Shown here: positions 16,361 to 24,303 of the stretch, one piece after another
Layout: every line of letters begins with the position of its first letter
Numbering within the stretch: the first letter of the stretch is position 1
Assembly (NCBI GenBank): GCA_949292785.1
Contig: CASFBK010000001.1
Location: 124,001 to 188,000, forward strand
Reading direction: 5' to 3'
From: an uncultured Eubacteriales bacterium
GTDB taxonomy: Bacteria > Bacillota > Clostridia > Lachnospirales > Lachnospiraceae
DNA: 64,000 nucleotides
Translations under genes and position numbers: made by a program
The notes under the pieces: model-generated
Told to the model about the DNA's origin: nothing
What the model saw: the letters and a program-made list of their open reading frames with translations, nothing else
The model's database searches: none

Positions 16361-18289
16361 ATGGAAAAGAATATGTTGAATCAAGGTCTTGTGTATACGA
16401 ATGATGATTGTATCGGATGTAACAGATGTATTTCCGTCTGTCCGGTATTAGGGGCAAATTATTCTTTGCGAGACGGCGACAAGAATGTGATTCATGTAGA
16501 TGGAGATGCTTGTGTACAGTGTGGTGCATGCATGGATGCGTGTCATCATGATTCGAGAGCATTTAGGGATGATACAGACAGCTTCTTAGAAGCATTGCAA
16601 AAAGGAGAAAAAATCAGTATTTTGATTGCACCTGCCTTTATTGCAAATTATCCGAACGAATACCGTAAGGTACTGGGATATTTAAAAAGCATTGGGGTAA
16701 ATCGAATGATAAGTGTAAGTTTTGGTGCAGATATTACCACATGGGGTTACTTGAATTATATTACCAAATATAATTTCAAAGGTGGAATATCACAGCCATG
16801 TCCGGCGATTGTGAATTATATTGAAAAGTACATACCGGAGCTTACAGAGAAACTGGTTCCGGTGCACAGTCCGATGATGTGCGCGGCAATTTATGTAAAA
16901 AAATATATGAATGTTAGTGATAAACTGGCATTTATCAGTCCGTGTATTGCGAAAAAGTCAGAAATTACACGTCCCGGAAATAAAGAGTATATTTCATATA
17001 ATGTGACCTTTCATCATTTGATGGAACGATTAAAGGGAATTAATCTGTCCGGCTATGACGCAGGAGATGAACTGGAATACGGAATGGGAAGCCTGTATCC
17101 GCAGCCTGGTGGACTTAAGGAAAATGTAGAGCATTTCCTTGGAAAAGATGTTATGGTACGCCAGATTGAAGGAGAAAGCCATGCATATCATTTTCTGGAG
17201 GAGTATGCAAGACGCGTTAAGGCAGGAAAGCCGCTTCCATTTTTAGTTGACGCACTGAATTGTGCAAGCGGTTGTATTCATGGAACAGCAACAGAGCCGG
17301 CGATGGATGAAAATGACGATGTTCTTTTTGAAATCCACAATCAGCGAATCAAAGCAAAGAACGATGATAAGAAGAATCCATGGGCAAAGGAAATCAGTTA
17401 CGAAAAACGTCTGGAAAATTTCAATGCCCAGTTTTCGGAATTAAAGCTGGAAGATTTCTTATGTAAATATTATCCGGGTGAAAAGAAAGAATCGGTGACC
17501 AATGAACAGCTTCAGGATGGATTTTCTGAACTCGGAAAAGATACGTTGGAAAAACAGAACATTGATTGCGGAGCCTGCGGATATGATAGCTGTAAAAAAA
17601 TGGCAGAAGCGGTTGCACTTGGATATAATCACAAAGAAAATTGTATTCATTATGTAAAGAATGAATTGTTAGAAGAACAAAGAACAATCAAAAATATGAC
17701 AGATGAGTTAAGACAGAAGCATCAGAAGAAGGAAGAGCTTTATGCAGAAATCATGAAGGATTTCCAGCAGATTAAGGATTCCATTGCAGAACTGGCAATC
17801 GGTAATCAGAATTCGGCAGAAGATGCTACACAGATGGCACAGGCGGTGGGGGATATCTCTGGTTTCACGGATTCCCTGAGAGATTCCATGGGTCAGGTAA
17901 CAGAGGCTGTGAAAGGATATGATACCATTAATGATGCCATCATAAAAATATCCAATCAGACGGGTATGCTTGCTCTGAATGCAGGAATTGAAGCTGCACG
18001 AAGTGGAGATGCCGGAAGAGGATTTGCAGTAATTGCAAATAGAGTAAGAGAATTATCCGAGCAGACCAAGGGTGCTGTAGTTACCGGTAAGAAGCAAAGT
18101 GATGTATTGCTGCCGGCAATGGAAGAGCTTGGCTCAGAAACGGAAAATTTTATAAAGAATATTGAAGATATCAATACCAGAACATCAGCGCTTGCGGCAA
18201 GCAGTGAGGAAATAGCTGCACAGACGGAAATGATAGAAGAAGTTGTAAATCGTGTGGCAGTAAAAATGAAAGATGTGGTAGAAGATTAA
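16361..18289 (+). CDS. [FeFe]-hydrogenase-like sensor fused to a chemoreceptor signalling domain
   Basis: 642 residues, no transmembrane helix. Order: two [4Fe-4S] ferredoxin motifs (C17/20/23/27 and C51/54/57/61); an [FeFe]-hydrogenase H-domain with SQPCP (C147), SPCIAKK (C195) and NCASGC (C301, C305), i.e. all four H-cluster Cys ligands; a further Fe-S motif CGACGYDSC with C403/406/411/428; a coiled segment; and a chemoreceptor tip (LALNAGIEAARSG, about 530-570). The Cys that relays protons in catalytic enzymes (first Cys of TSCCP) is replaced by Pro146. The architecture fits sensory group C hydrogenases that signal rather than turn over H2. GGAGG precedes ATG 16361; an upstream ATG lacks a site. 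It is monocistronic with its own promoter. Confidence 0.88.
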   Translation: MEKNMLNQGLVYTNDDCIGCNRCISVCPVLGANYSLRDGDKNVIHVDGDACVQCGACMDACHHDSRAFRDDTDSFLEALQKGEKISILIAPAFIANYPNEYRKVLGYLKSIGVNRMISVSFGADITTWGYLNYITKYNFKGGISQPCPAIVNYIEKYIPELTEKLVPVHSPMMCAAIYVKKYMNVSDKLAFISPCIAKKSEITRPGNKEYISYNVTFHHLMERLKGINLSGYDAGDELEYGMGSLYPQPGGLKENVEHFLGKDVMVRQIEGESHAYHFLEEYARRVKAGKPLPFLVDALNCASGCIHGTATEPAMDENDDVLFEIHNQRIKAKNDDKKNPWAKEISYEKRLENFNAQFSELKLEDFLCKYYPGEKKESVTNEQLQDGFSELGKDTLEKQNIDCGACGYDSCKKMAEAVALGYNHKENCIHYVKNELLEEQRTIKNMTDELRQKHQKKEELYAEIMKDFQQIKDSIAELAIGNQNSAEDATQMAQAVGDISGFTDSLRDSMGQVTEAVKGYDTINDAIIKISNQTGMLALNAGIEAARSGDAGRGFAVIANRVRELSEQTKGAVVTGKKQSDVLLPAMEELGSETENFIKNIEDINTRTSALAASSEEIAAQTEMIEEVVNRVAVKMKDVVED

Positions 18290-18296
18290 AAAACTA

Positions 18297-18325
18297 TTGT
18301 GATAAAACCGGCTTTTTGTTATAAT
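18297..18325 (+). promoter_or_regulatory. Sigma-A promoter of the RpiR-family regulator gene
   Basis: TTGTGA (18297-18302), 17-base spacer, TATAAT (18320-18325). Transcription would start near 18332, a few bases before the hairpin at 18337. Confidence 0.72.
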
Positions 18326-18336
18326 AAAAAAAGCGA

Positions 18337-18374
18337 CGGCGCTCAATGGCAATGTGCCAGGGGCGCCGATTTTT
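18337..18374 (+). terminator. Terminator-like hairpin in the leader of the RpiR-family gene
   Basis: CGGCGC (18337-18342) pairs with GCGCCG (18363-18368), with an inner TGGCA/TGCCA stem, followed by ATTTTTAT. It may end transcription from the gene before, but it also lies just downstream of the 18297 promoter and so may act as an attenuator. Confidence 0.65.
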
Positions 18375-18403
18375 ATGATTGATGCAACTTTGTGTCAAAT
18401 CAT
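18375..18403 (+). promoter_or_regulatory. Inverted repeat before the RpiR-family start codon
   Basis: ATGATT (18375-18380) and AATCAT (18398-18403) flank GATGCA...TGTGTC, which also pair with wobbles. As DNA it is a 29-base imperfect palindrome with TTGA/TCAA half sites, a possible autoregulatory operator; as RNA it is a hairpin five bases before the ribosome site. Confidence 0.4.
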
Positions 18404-18420
18404 AGCGGGAGGCAGGAAAA

Positions 18421-19347
18421 GTGGGAAATACCAATGATTTAATTAATCGAATTAATGAAAGGTATGGGAGTTTGAGCAAAGGACAGAAGGTTCTGGCAGC
18501 GTATATTACAGATAACTATGATAAGGCAGTGTTCCTTACGGCTGCACGCTTGGGAGAGGTAGTAGGCGTGAGCGAGTCTACGGTAGTGCGATTTGCCACG
18601 CATTTAGGGTACAAGGGATATCCGGAATTTCAAAGAGCGCTGGAAGAATTAGTGCGAAATAAATTAAATTCTGTACAGCGAATGGAAGATACTTATGGAA
18701 GAATCAGTCAGTCCAAGATTTTAGAGACCGTATTGACTTCCGATGCAGAACGGATTCGTGACACCTTAGAATCCATTGATGACCATGCATTTGATTTGGC
18801 GGTAGACACTATTTTGAATGCAAAGAACATTTATATTATCGGCATACGCAGTTGTGCGCCCTTAGCAGAGTTCCTTGCATTTTATCTCAATCTTATGTTT
18901 AAAAATGTACATTTGCTTCACACCAACAGTTCCAGCGAGGTCTTTGAACAGATGGTACGGATTGGTAAGACGGATGCAATTATCGGCATTAGCTTTCCAC
19001 GTTATTCCATGCGTACCTTAAAGGCATTGGAGTTTGCAAATAATCGAAGCGCCAAGGTAATTACGCTGACAGATAGCGTACATTCTCCGATGAATCTGTA
19101 TTCCTCCTGTAATTTAATTGCAAAGAGTGATATGGCATCCATAGTAGATTCTCTGGTAGCTCCCTTAAGCGTTATCAATGCATTAATTATGGCGTTATGT
19201 ATGAAGAAACAGGGAGAAGTTGTAAAGACGCTGGAAATGCTTGAAAATATATGGGAAGAATATCAGGTATATGGAAGTGATGAGATTAATTATATTGATG
19301 ATTCCATGAAAATGCGCTATGCAAGATTAGGTGAAAAGAATGAGTAA
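18421..19347 (+). CDS. MurR/RpiR family transcriptional regulator
   Basis: 308 residues. N-terminal HTH_6 domain (residues 1-80) with TAARLGEVVGVSESTVVRFATHLGYKGYPEFQ, and a C-terminal SIS sugar-phosphate-binding domain (about 125-265: NIYIIGIRSCAPLAEFL, IGISFPRYSMRTLKALEFA). These regulators sense phosphosugars. No sugar catabolic gene is adjacent, so the effector is unknown. The start is GTG 18421 behind GGGAGGCAGG. The 3' end overlaps the flavoprotein gene by eight bases, suggesting translational coupling and co-expression. Confidence 0.92.
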   Translation: MGNTNDLINRINERYGSLSKGQKVLAAYITDNYDKAVFLTAARLGEVVGVSESTVVRFATHLGYKGYPEFQRALEELVRNKLNSVQRMEDTYGRISQSKILETVLTSDAERIRDTLESIDDHAFDLAVDTILNAKNIYIIGIRSCAPLAEFLAFYLNLMFKNVHLLHTNSSSEVFEQMVRIGKTDAIIGISFPRYSMRTLKALEFANNRSAKVITLTDSVHSPMNLYSSCNLIAKSDMASIVDSLVAPLSVINALIMALCMKKQGEVVKTLEMLENIWEEYQVYGSDEINYIDDSMKMRYARLGEKNE

Positions 19348-20578
19348 AGTAATTGTGATAGGCGGCGGTGCAGCCGGAATGTTTGCAGCGATTCAGGCGG
19401 CAAAAAAAGGACATCAGGTAGTTTTATTAGAAAAAAACGAAAAGCTTGGTAAGAAGATTTATATTACCGGAAAAGGAAGATGTAATATTACCAATGCCTG
19501 TGATACAGAAGAATTGTTTCAGAATGTGATGCGAAACAATAAGTTTTTATATAGCGCTTTTTATACCTGTAGCAATTATCAGGTAATGGATTTTTTTGAA
19601 AGTAACGGTCTTCCCATTAAGACAGAGCGGGGGGAACGGGTCTTTCCCCAGTCTGACCACTCTTCGGATGTGATTGCAGTATTACAGCGGGTATTAAAGC
19701 AGGAAGGCGTAGATATACACCTCTATACCGAAGTAAAAAAAATCAGCATAAAAGAAGGACAAGTGAACGGAGTCTTTCTTGCAGACGGAAGTTTTCTGTC
19801 CGGAGAACAGGTGATTGTGGCAACGGGAGGTTGTTCCTATGTAACAACCGGTTCCACCGGAGACGGTTATCGGTTTGCGAAGGAAGCAGGGCATAAGGTA
19901 ACGAAGCTTACACCTGCGTTAGTGCCCTTTGAAACAGCGGAACCATGGATAAAAGAATTGCAGGGGCTTTCCTTGAGAAATGTCTCCGTAAAAATTGAAA
20001 AAAACGGAAAGGTATTGTATGATGCCTTTGGAGAAATGCTGTTTACTCATTATGGAGTCAGCGGACCGTTGTTTTTAAGCGCCAGCAGTGTGGTGAATGA
20101 TTACGAGGACAAGATGCCTTTGCATCTGACTATAGACTTAAAACCGGCATTAGAGGAAGAACAGTTAGACAAGCGCATTTTGCGGGATTTTGAAGAAAAT
20201 CAGAACCGGCAGTTTAAAAATGCAGTACAAAAGCTGTTCCCGGCGAAGTTGATACCTGTCATGATTCGCCTAAGCGGAATATCTCCGGAAAAGAAGGTAA
20301 ATGAAATTACAAGAGAGGAGCGACAGGGCTTTGTAAAGCTGATAAAAGCATTTCCGATGACCTTATCAAGACTACGTGATTTTAATGAGGCAATCATTAC
20401 ACGCGGTGGTGTCAGTGTAAAGGAAATCAATCCCTCCACCATGGAATCTAAGCTGGTAAAGGGACTTTATTTTGCCGGAGAAGTACTGGATTTAGATGCG
20501 CTTACCGGAGGCTTTAATCTCCAGATTGCATGGTCTACCGGTTATCTGGCAGGCGACAGTATCTTAGATGATATCTGA
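19340..20578 (+). CDS. NAD(P)/FAD-dependent oxidoreductase (HI0933/BaiN-like flavoprotein)
   Basis: 412 residues. Rossmann FAD site VIGGGAAGMFAAIQAAKKGHQV at the N-terminus (residues 4-25), the family motif GKGRCNITNAC (about 45-55), TGGCSYVTTGSTGDGY (about 165) and a C-terminal GLYFAGEVLDLDALTGGFNLQIAWSTGY segment that closes the FAD site. Relatives include the bile-acid reductase BaiN and many proteins annotated as aminoacetone oxidases; the substrate is not deducible. ATG 19340 follows AGGTGA and overlaps the regulator stop. This gene commonly precedes cmk in Lachnospiraceae. Confidence 0.9.
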   Translation: MSKVIVIGGGAAGMFAAIQAAKKGHQVVLLEKNEKLGKKIYITGKGRCNITNACDTEELFQNVMRNNKFLYSAFYTCSNYQVMDFFESNGLPIKTERGERVFPQSDHSSDVIAVLQRVLKQEGVDIHLYTEVKKISIKEGQVNGVFLADGSFLSGEQVIVATGGCSYVTTGSTGDGYRFAKEAGHKVTKLTPALVPFETAEPWIKELQGLSLRNVSVKIEKNGKVLYDAFGEMLFTHYGVSGPLFLSASSVVNDYEDKMPLHLTIDLKPALEEEQLDKRILRDFEENQNRQFKNAVQKLFPAKLIPVMIRLSGISPEKKVNEITREERQGFVKLIKAFPMTLSRLRDFNEAIITRGGVSVKEINPSTMESKLVKGLYFAGEVLDLDALTGGFNLQIAWSTGYLAGDSILDDI

Positions 20579-20648
20579 ATATGTAAAAAGGAATAAGAAA
20601 AAAATAGAAATTGATAAAAGAAATAAATGGAAAGAAAAGGAGAGCAAG

Positions 20649-21320
20649 ATGGCTTTTAATATAGCAATCGACGGACCGGCAGGTGCAGGAAAAAGCACCA
20701 TCGCAAAGAGAGTAGCAAAGGAGTTGGGCTACATTTATGTAGATACCGGAGCAATGTATCGGGCAATGGCGCTTTATTGCATCCGAAATGGAATCAACAA
20801 AGAAGAGGAAGAAGCAGTAACCGCCGCCTGTGAGCAGATAGAGGTGTCTATCGCTTACGAGAACGGAGAGCAACAGGTGCTGTTGAATGGAGAAAATGTC
20901 AACGGATTAATTCGTACAGAAGAAGTTGGAAATACAGCATCTGCCATTAGTGTATACGAAAAGGTGCGAAGTAAGCTGTTAGAACTGCAGCGTCAGCTTG
21001 CTGCTACGCAGGATGTGATTATGGATGGCAGGGATATTGGAACCTGCGTTCTTCCAAATGCCCAGGTCAAGATTTATCTGACCGCAAGTGTGGAAACCCG
21101 GGGACAGAGACGTTTTCTGGAATTGCAGGAAAAGGGGCAGGAATGTAATCTGGAAGAAATCTGTGCCGATATAAGGGACAGGGATTACCGGGACATGCAC
21201 CGGGAGATTTCACCGTTAAAACAGGCAGAGGATGCTGTTTTAGTAGACAGCTCCCATATGACCATTGAAGAAGTGGTGGCTGCTATTTTAAAGCTTGCAG
21301 AACAGGCGCAAAATCAATAG
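20649..21320 (+). CDS. cmk: Cytidylate kinase
   Basis: Phosphorylates (d)CMP with ATP. 223 residues. P-loop DGPAGAGKSTIAKRVAKELGY (residues 8-27), YVDTGAMYRAMAL substrate motif, and MDGRDIGTCVLPNAQVKIYLTAS with the catalytic Arg-Asp. AAAGGAGA precedes ATG 20649; an upstream in-frame extension of 27 Lys-rich codons has no domain. Followed by ispH and rpsA, a conserved clostridial order. Confidence 0.97.
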   Translation: MAFNIAIDGPAGAGKSTIAKRVAKELGYIYVDTGAMYRAMALYCIRNGINKEEEEAVTAACEQIEVSIAYENGEQQVLLNGENVNGLIRTEEVGNTASAISVYEKVRSKLLELQRQLAATQDVIMDGRDIGTCVLPNAQVKIYLTASVETRGQRRFLELQEKGQECNLEEICADIRDRDYRDMHREISPLKQAEDAVLVDSSHMTIEEVVAAILKLAEQAQNQ

Positions 21321-21354
21321 AAAACCACAAACAATATAAACGGAGAAGAACCAT

Positions 21355-22212
21355 ATGGAAGTAATACTTGCAAAAAGTGCCGGATTCTGCTTTGGTGTCA
21401 AACGTGCCGTAGATACGGTATATCAGCAGGCAGAAGAAAAAAATGGGAAAATCTACACCTACGGTCCAATCATACATAACGAGGAAGTCGTAAGAGATTT
21501 GGAAGAAAAAGGTGTTCAGGTGATTGAAACCCGGGAAGAACTAAAAAATTGTAAGGATGGCACTGTTATTATACGTTCTCATGGCGTTGGCAGGGAAATA
21601 TATGATTTGCTGAAAGAAGAAGAAATCCCCTATGTAGATGCGACTTGTCCCTTTGTATTGAAAATCCATCGTTTGGTGGAAAAGTACAGCAAAGAGGACT
21701 ACCATATCGTGATTATTGGAAACAATGAGCATCCGGAAGTACAGGGAATCAAGAGCTGGAGCAGCAATCAGGAAGAAACCACCGTGATTTCTGACCCCAA
21801 AGAAGCAGAAAATTTCAAGTTAAAAGTACCAAAAAAAATATGTGTTGTTTCCCAAACGACATTTAACAACAAGAAATTTAAAGAATTAGTTGAAATTATC
21901 ACGGAAAAAGGTTATGATATAATTGTTTTAAATACAATTTGCAATGCAACACAGGAGCGGCAGGCAGAAGCCAGAGAGATTGCCGGGAGTGTAGAGGCAA
22001 TGATTGTAATTGGCGGGAAGAGCAGCTCCAATACGCAAAAGTTATTTGAAATATGTAAAAAAGAATGTGAAAATACTTGCTATATACAGACACTGAAGGA
22101 TTTGGATTTGTCTAAATTACGGTCCATTAATAGCGTAGGTATTACCGCAGGGGCTTCTACCCCAAACAAAATTATTGAGGAGGTTCAAAAAAATGTCAGA
22201 AATGAGTTTTGA
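21355..22212 (+). CDS. ispH: 4-hydroxy-3-methylbut-2-enyl diphosphate reductase
   Basis: Final enzyme of the MEP isoprenoid pathway; reduces HMBPP to IPP and DMAPP. 285 residues. Three cluster Cys are visible: C12 in GFCFGVKRA, one in DATCPFV (about 97) and one in NTICNAT (about 194); the SHGVGREIYD and TAGASTPNKIIEEV motifs are also canonical. The 3' end overlaps the start of rpsA by 20 bases. In many clostridia these two are one fused protein; here they are two frames with their own stop and start. Confidence 0.97.
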   Translation: MEVILAKSAGFCFGVKRAVDTVYQQAEEKNGKIYTYGPIIHNEEVVRDLEEKGVQVIETREELKNCKDGTVIIRSHGVGREIYDLLKEEEIPYVDATCPFVLKIHRLVEKYSKEDYHIVIIGNNEHPEVQGIKSWSSNQEETTVISDPKEAENFKLKVPKKICVVSQTTFNNKKFKELVEIITEKGYDIIVLNTICNATQERQAEAREIAGSVEAMIVIGGKSSSNTQKLFEICKKECENTCYIQTLKDLDLSKLRSINSVGITAGASTPNKIIEEVQKNVRNEF

Positions 22213-23281
22213 ACAAATGCTGGAAGAATCATTTAAAACAATAAGAAATGGAGAGGTAGTCGACGGTACCGTTATTGATGTGAAACCAGACGAGATCATC
22301 TTGAATATTGGTTACAAGTCCGATGGAATCATTACTCGTAATGAATATACAAATGAACCAAATGTTGACTTGACCACCGTTGTATCCGTAGGAGATACCA
22401 TGGAAGCTAAGGTACTGAAAGTAAATGATGGCGAAGGCCAGGTATTGTTGACATACAAGCGTCTTGCTGCTGAAAAGGGAAGCAAGAGATTAGAAGAAGC
22501 GTTTAACAGCCAGGAAGTGCTTACTGCAAAGGTTGCACAGGTATTAGACGGCGGTTTAAGCGTAGTGATTGACGAAGCAAGAATCTTCATTCCTGCAAGC
22601 CTGGTATCCGATACATATGAAAAGGATTTAACCAAGTATAAGGATCAGGAAATCGAATTTGTAATTACAGAATTCAATCCACGCAGAAGAAGAATTATCG
22701 GTGACAGAAAACAGTTACTGGTTGCTAAGAAAGCAGAGTTACAGAAGGAATTATTTGCAAGAATTAACGTTGGTGATGTGATGGAAGGAACTGTAAAAAA
22801 TGTTACAGATTTCGGTGCATTCATCGACTTAGGTGGAGCTGATGGACTGCTTCATATTTCTGAAATGTCCTGGGGCAGAGTAGAGAATCCAAAGAAAGTA
22901 TTCAAGGTTGGCGATGTTGTTAAGGTATTCATCAAAGACATCAACGAGAATAAGATTGCATTAAGCATGAAGTTTGAAGATGAGAATCCATGGAAGGATG
23001 CAGCATCTAAATATGCAGTAGGAACTGTTGTAAAGGGTGTTGTTGCAAGAATGACAGATTTTGGTGCATTCGTTGAGCTGGCTCAGGGAGTAGATGCATT
23101 ACTTCACGTTTCTCAGATTTCCAAAGAGCATGTAGAAAAGCCGGCTGATGTATTAAGCGTTGGTCAGGAAATCGAAGCGAAAGTTGTTGACTTCAATGAA
23201 GAAGAGAAGAAAATCAGCTTAAGTGTAAAGGCATTATTAGCTCCGGAAGAAGAGGAAGAAGAAACTACTGTAGAAGAATAG
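22193..23281 (+). CDS. rpsA: S1 RNA-binding domain protein (ribosomal protein S1 homologue)
   Basis: 362 residues with four S1 repeats: about 17-85 (GEVVDGTVIDVKPDEIILNIG), 103-165 (EVLTAKVAQVLDGGLSVVI), 193-262 (GDVMEGTVKNVTDFGAFIDLG) and 278-348 (GTVVKGVVARMTDFGAFVEL). E. coli S1 has six; Firmicute forms have four and assist translation initiation on structured mRNAs. The acidic C-terminus is EEEEEETTVEE. ATG 22193 is chosen because GAGGAGG lies eight bases upstream, inside the end of ispH; the two genes are translationally coupled. Confidence 0.93.
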   Translation: MSEMSFEQMLEESFKTIRNGEVVDGTVIDVKPDEIILNIGYKSDGIITRNEYTNEPNVDLTTVVSVGDTMEAKVLKVNDGEGQVLLTYKRLAAEKGSKRLEEAFNSQEVLTAKVAQVLDGGLSVVIDEARIFIPASLVSDTYEKDLTKYKDQEIEFVITEFNPRRRRIIGDRKQLLVAKKAELQKELFARINVGDVMEGTVKNVTDFGAFIDLGGADGLLHISEMSWGRVENPKKVFKVGDVVKVFIKDINENKIALSMKFEDENPWKDAASKYAVGTVVKGVVARMTDFGAFVELAQGVDALLHVSQISKEHVEKPADVLSVGQEIEAKVVDFNEEEKKISLSVKALLAPEEEEEETTVEE

Positions 23282-23290
23282 GGGAATGTC

Positions 23291-24067
23291 ATGTTTACCG
23301 GATATGAAGAATTCAAAAAAGATATTTTTGCTTTGACAAAGATTGATTTGAATGCTTACAAAGAAAAACAGATGAAGCGTAGAATAGATACGCTGATTAC
23401 CAAGAACAGTATTAGTAATTACAAAGACTATGTGGCATTGATTAAAAAGGATTCCGAGAAATTTGAGCAGTTTGTAAACTTTCTTACCATCAATGTATCT
23501 GAGTTTTACCGGAATCCGGAGCAATGGCAAATACTGGACAAAGAGGTATTTCCTGATTTGATTCAGAAGTTTGGAAAGAATCTTAAGATTTGGAGTGCTG
23601 CCTGCTCTACAGGTGACGAGCCATATTCCTTGGTAATGGCATTATCGAAACATATACCAGTGAACCAGATTAAGATTATTGCTACAGATATTGATAAGCA
23701 AGTGTTGGATAAGGCAAGACTTGGGCTGTACAATGAGAAGAGTATTGCTTCCGTGCCGGAGGAATTCAAGAAGAAGTATTTTAAACAGATTGGCGGTTCT
23801 TATCAGATTTCTGACGAAATCAAACGTCAGGTAGAGTTTAAGGAGCATAATCTATTGAAAGACCCTTATCCCAGTGGATGCCATTTGATTGTCTGCAGGA
23901 ATGTTCTGATTTATTTTACAGAAGAAGCCAAGGATGATATTTATAAGAAGTTTAATGCTTCTCTTGTCAAAGAGGGAATCCTTTTTATAGGAAGTACCGA
24001 GCAGATTATGAATTACAAGGAACTGAATTATCATAGAAAACAGTCGTTTTTCTTTGAAAAAGCGTAA
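23291..24067 (+). CDS. cheR: CheR-type chemotaxis protein methyltransferase
   Basis: SAM-dependent glutamate methyltransferase of chemoreceptors, 258 residues. N-terminal helical CheR_N (residues 1-75, KEKQMKRRIDTLITKNSIS), then the catalytic domain with FLTINVSEFYRNPEQW, IWSAACSTGDEPYSLVMAL (SAM loop), IIATDIDKQVL and HLIVCRNVLIYFTEEAKDDIY. It lies ten bases after rpsA and ends at a terminator. No cheA, cheW or cheB is nearby, but two chemoreceptor-like genes at 8744 and 16361 are in the same window. Confidence 0.94.
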   Translation: MFTGYEEFKKDIFALTKIDLNAYKEKQMKRRIDTLITKNSISNYKDYVALIKKDSEKFEQFVNFLTINVSEFYRNPEQWQILDKEVFPDLIQKFGKNLKIWSAACSTGDEPYSLVMALSKHIPVNQIKIIATDIDKQVLDKARLGLYNEKSIASVPEEFKKKYFKQIGGSYQISDEIKRQVEFKEHNLLKDPYPSGCHLIVCRNVLIYFTEEAKDDIYKKFNASLVKEGILFIGSTEQIMNYKELNYHRKQSFFFEKA

Positions 24068-24081
24068 GACGAATCAAAAAG

Positions 24082-24131
24082 GAGCCTTTGCAAAACAGGT
24101 GAATCTATCTGTTGAGCAAGGCTCTTTTTTT
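24082..24131 (+). terminator. Terminator after cheR
   Basis: GAGCCTTTGC (24082-24091) pairs with GCAAGGCTC (24116-24124, one bulged T), followed by seven Ts. Confidence 0.85.
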
Positions 24132-24169
24132 ATATGATAGGAAATTGCGTTGCAATTACCTATCATATA
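24131..24169. repeat. 39-base near-perfect palindrome
   Basis: Arms of 18 bases (TATATGATAGG-A-AATTGC and GCAATT-A-CCTATCATATA) around the loop GTT, with only one A-A mismatch. It starts inside the T tract of the cheR terminator and ends beside the minus-strand terminator of the exonuclease gene. Its function is not known; it could be a mobile repeat relic or a transcript-end hairpin. Confidence 0.75.
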
Positions 24170-24203
24170 AAAACGCTCCGCTAAGGATGCGCACCTCGCG
24201 GAG
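24169..24203 (-). terminator. Probable terminator of the minus-strand exonuclease gene
   Basis: On the minus strand CTCCGC and GCGGAG (plus positions 24198-24203 and 24176-24181) form a stem followed by CG and five Ts (plus As at 24169-24173). Its loop of 16 bases is long. The 100 bases between it and the gene end contain one more small hairpin (AGTCT/AGACT, 24243-24259). Confidence 0.55.
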
Positions 24204-24303
24204 ATGAAATTAGTCATAAATGACATCGCTCGGGCGCGAAAGAGTCTGGTGAGCAGACTATTTGTTCCTCTATAGGAAATAATAGGAAATATATATTTAA
24301 AAA

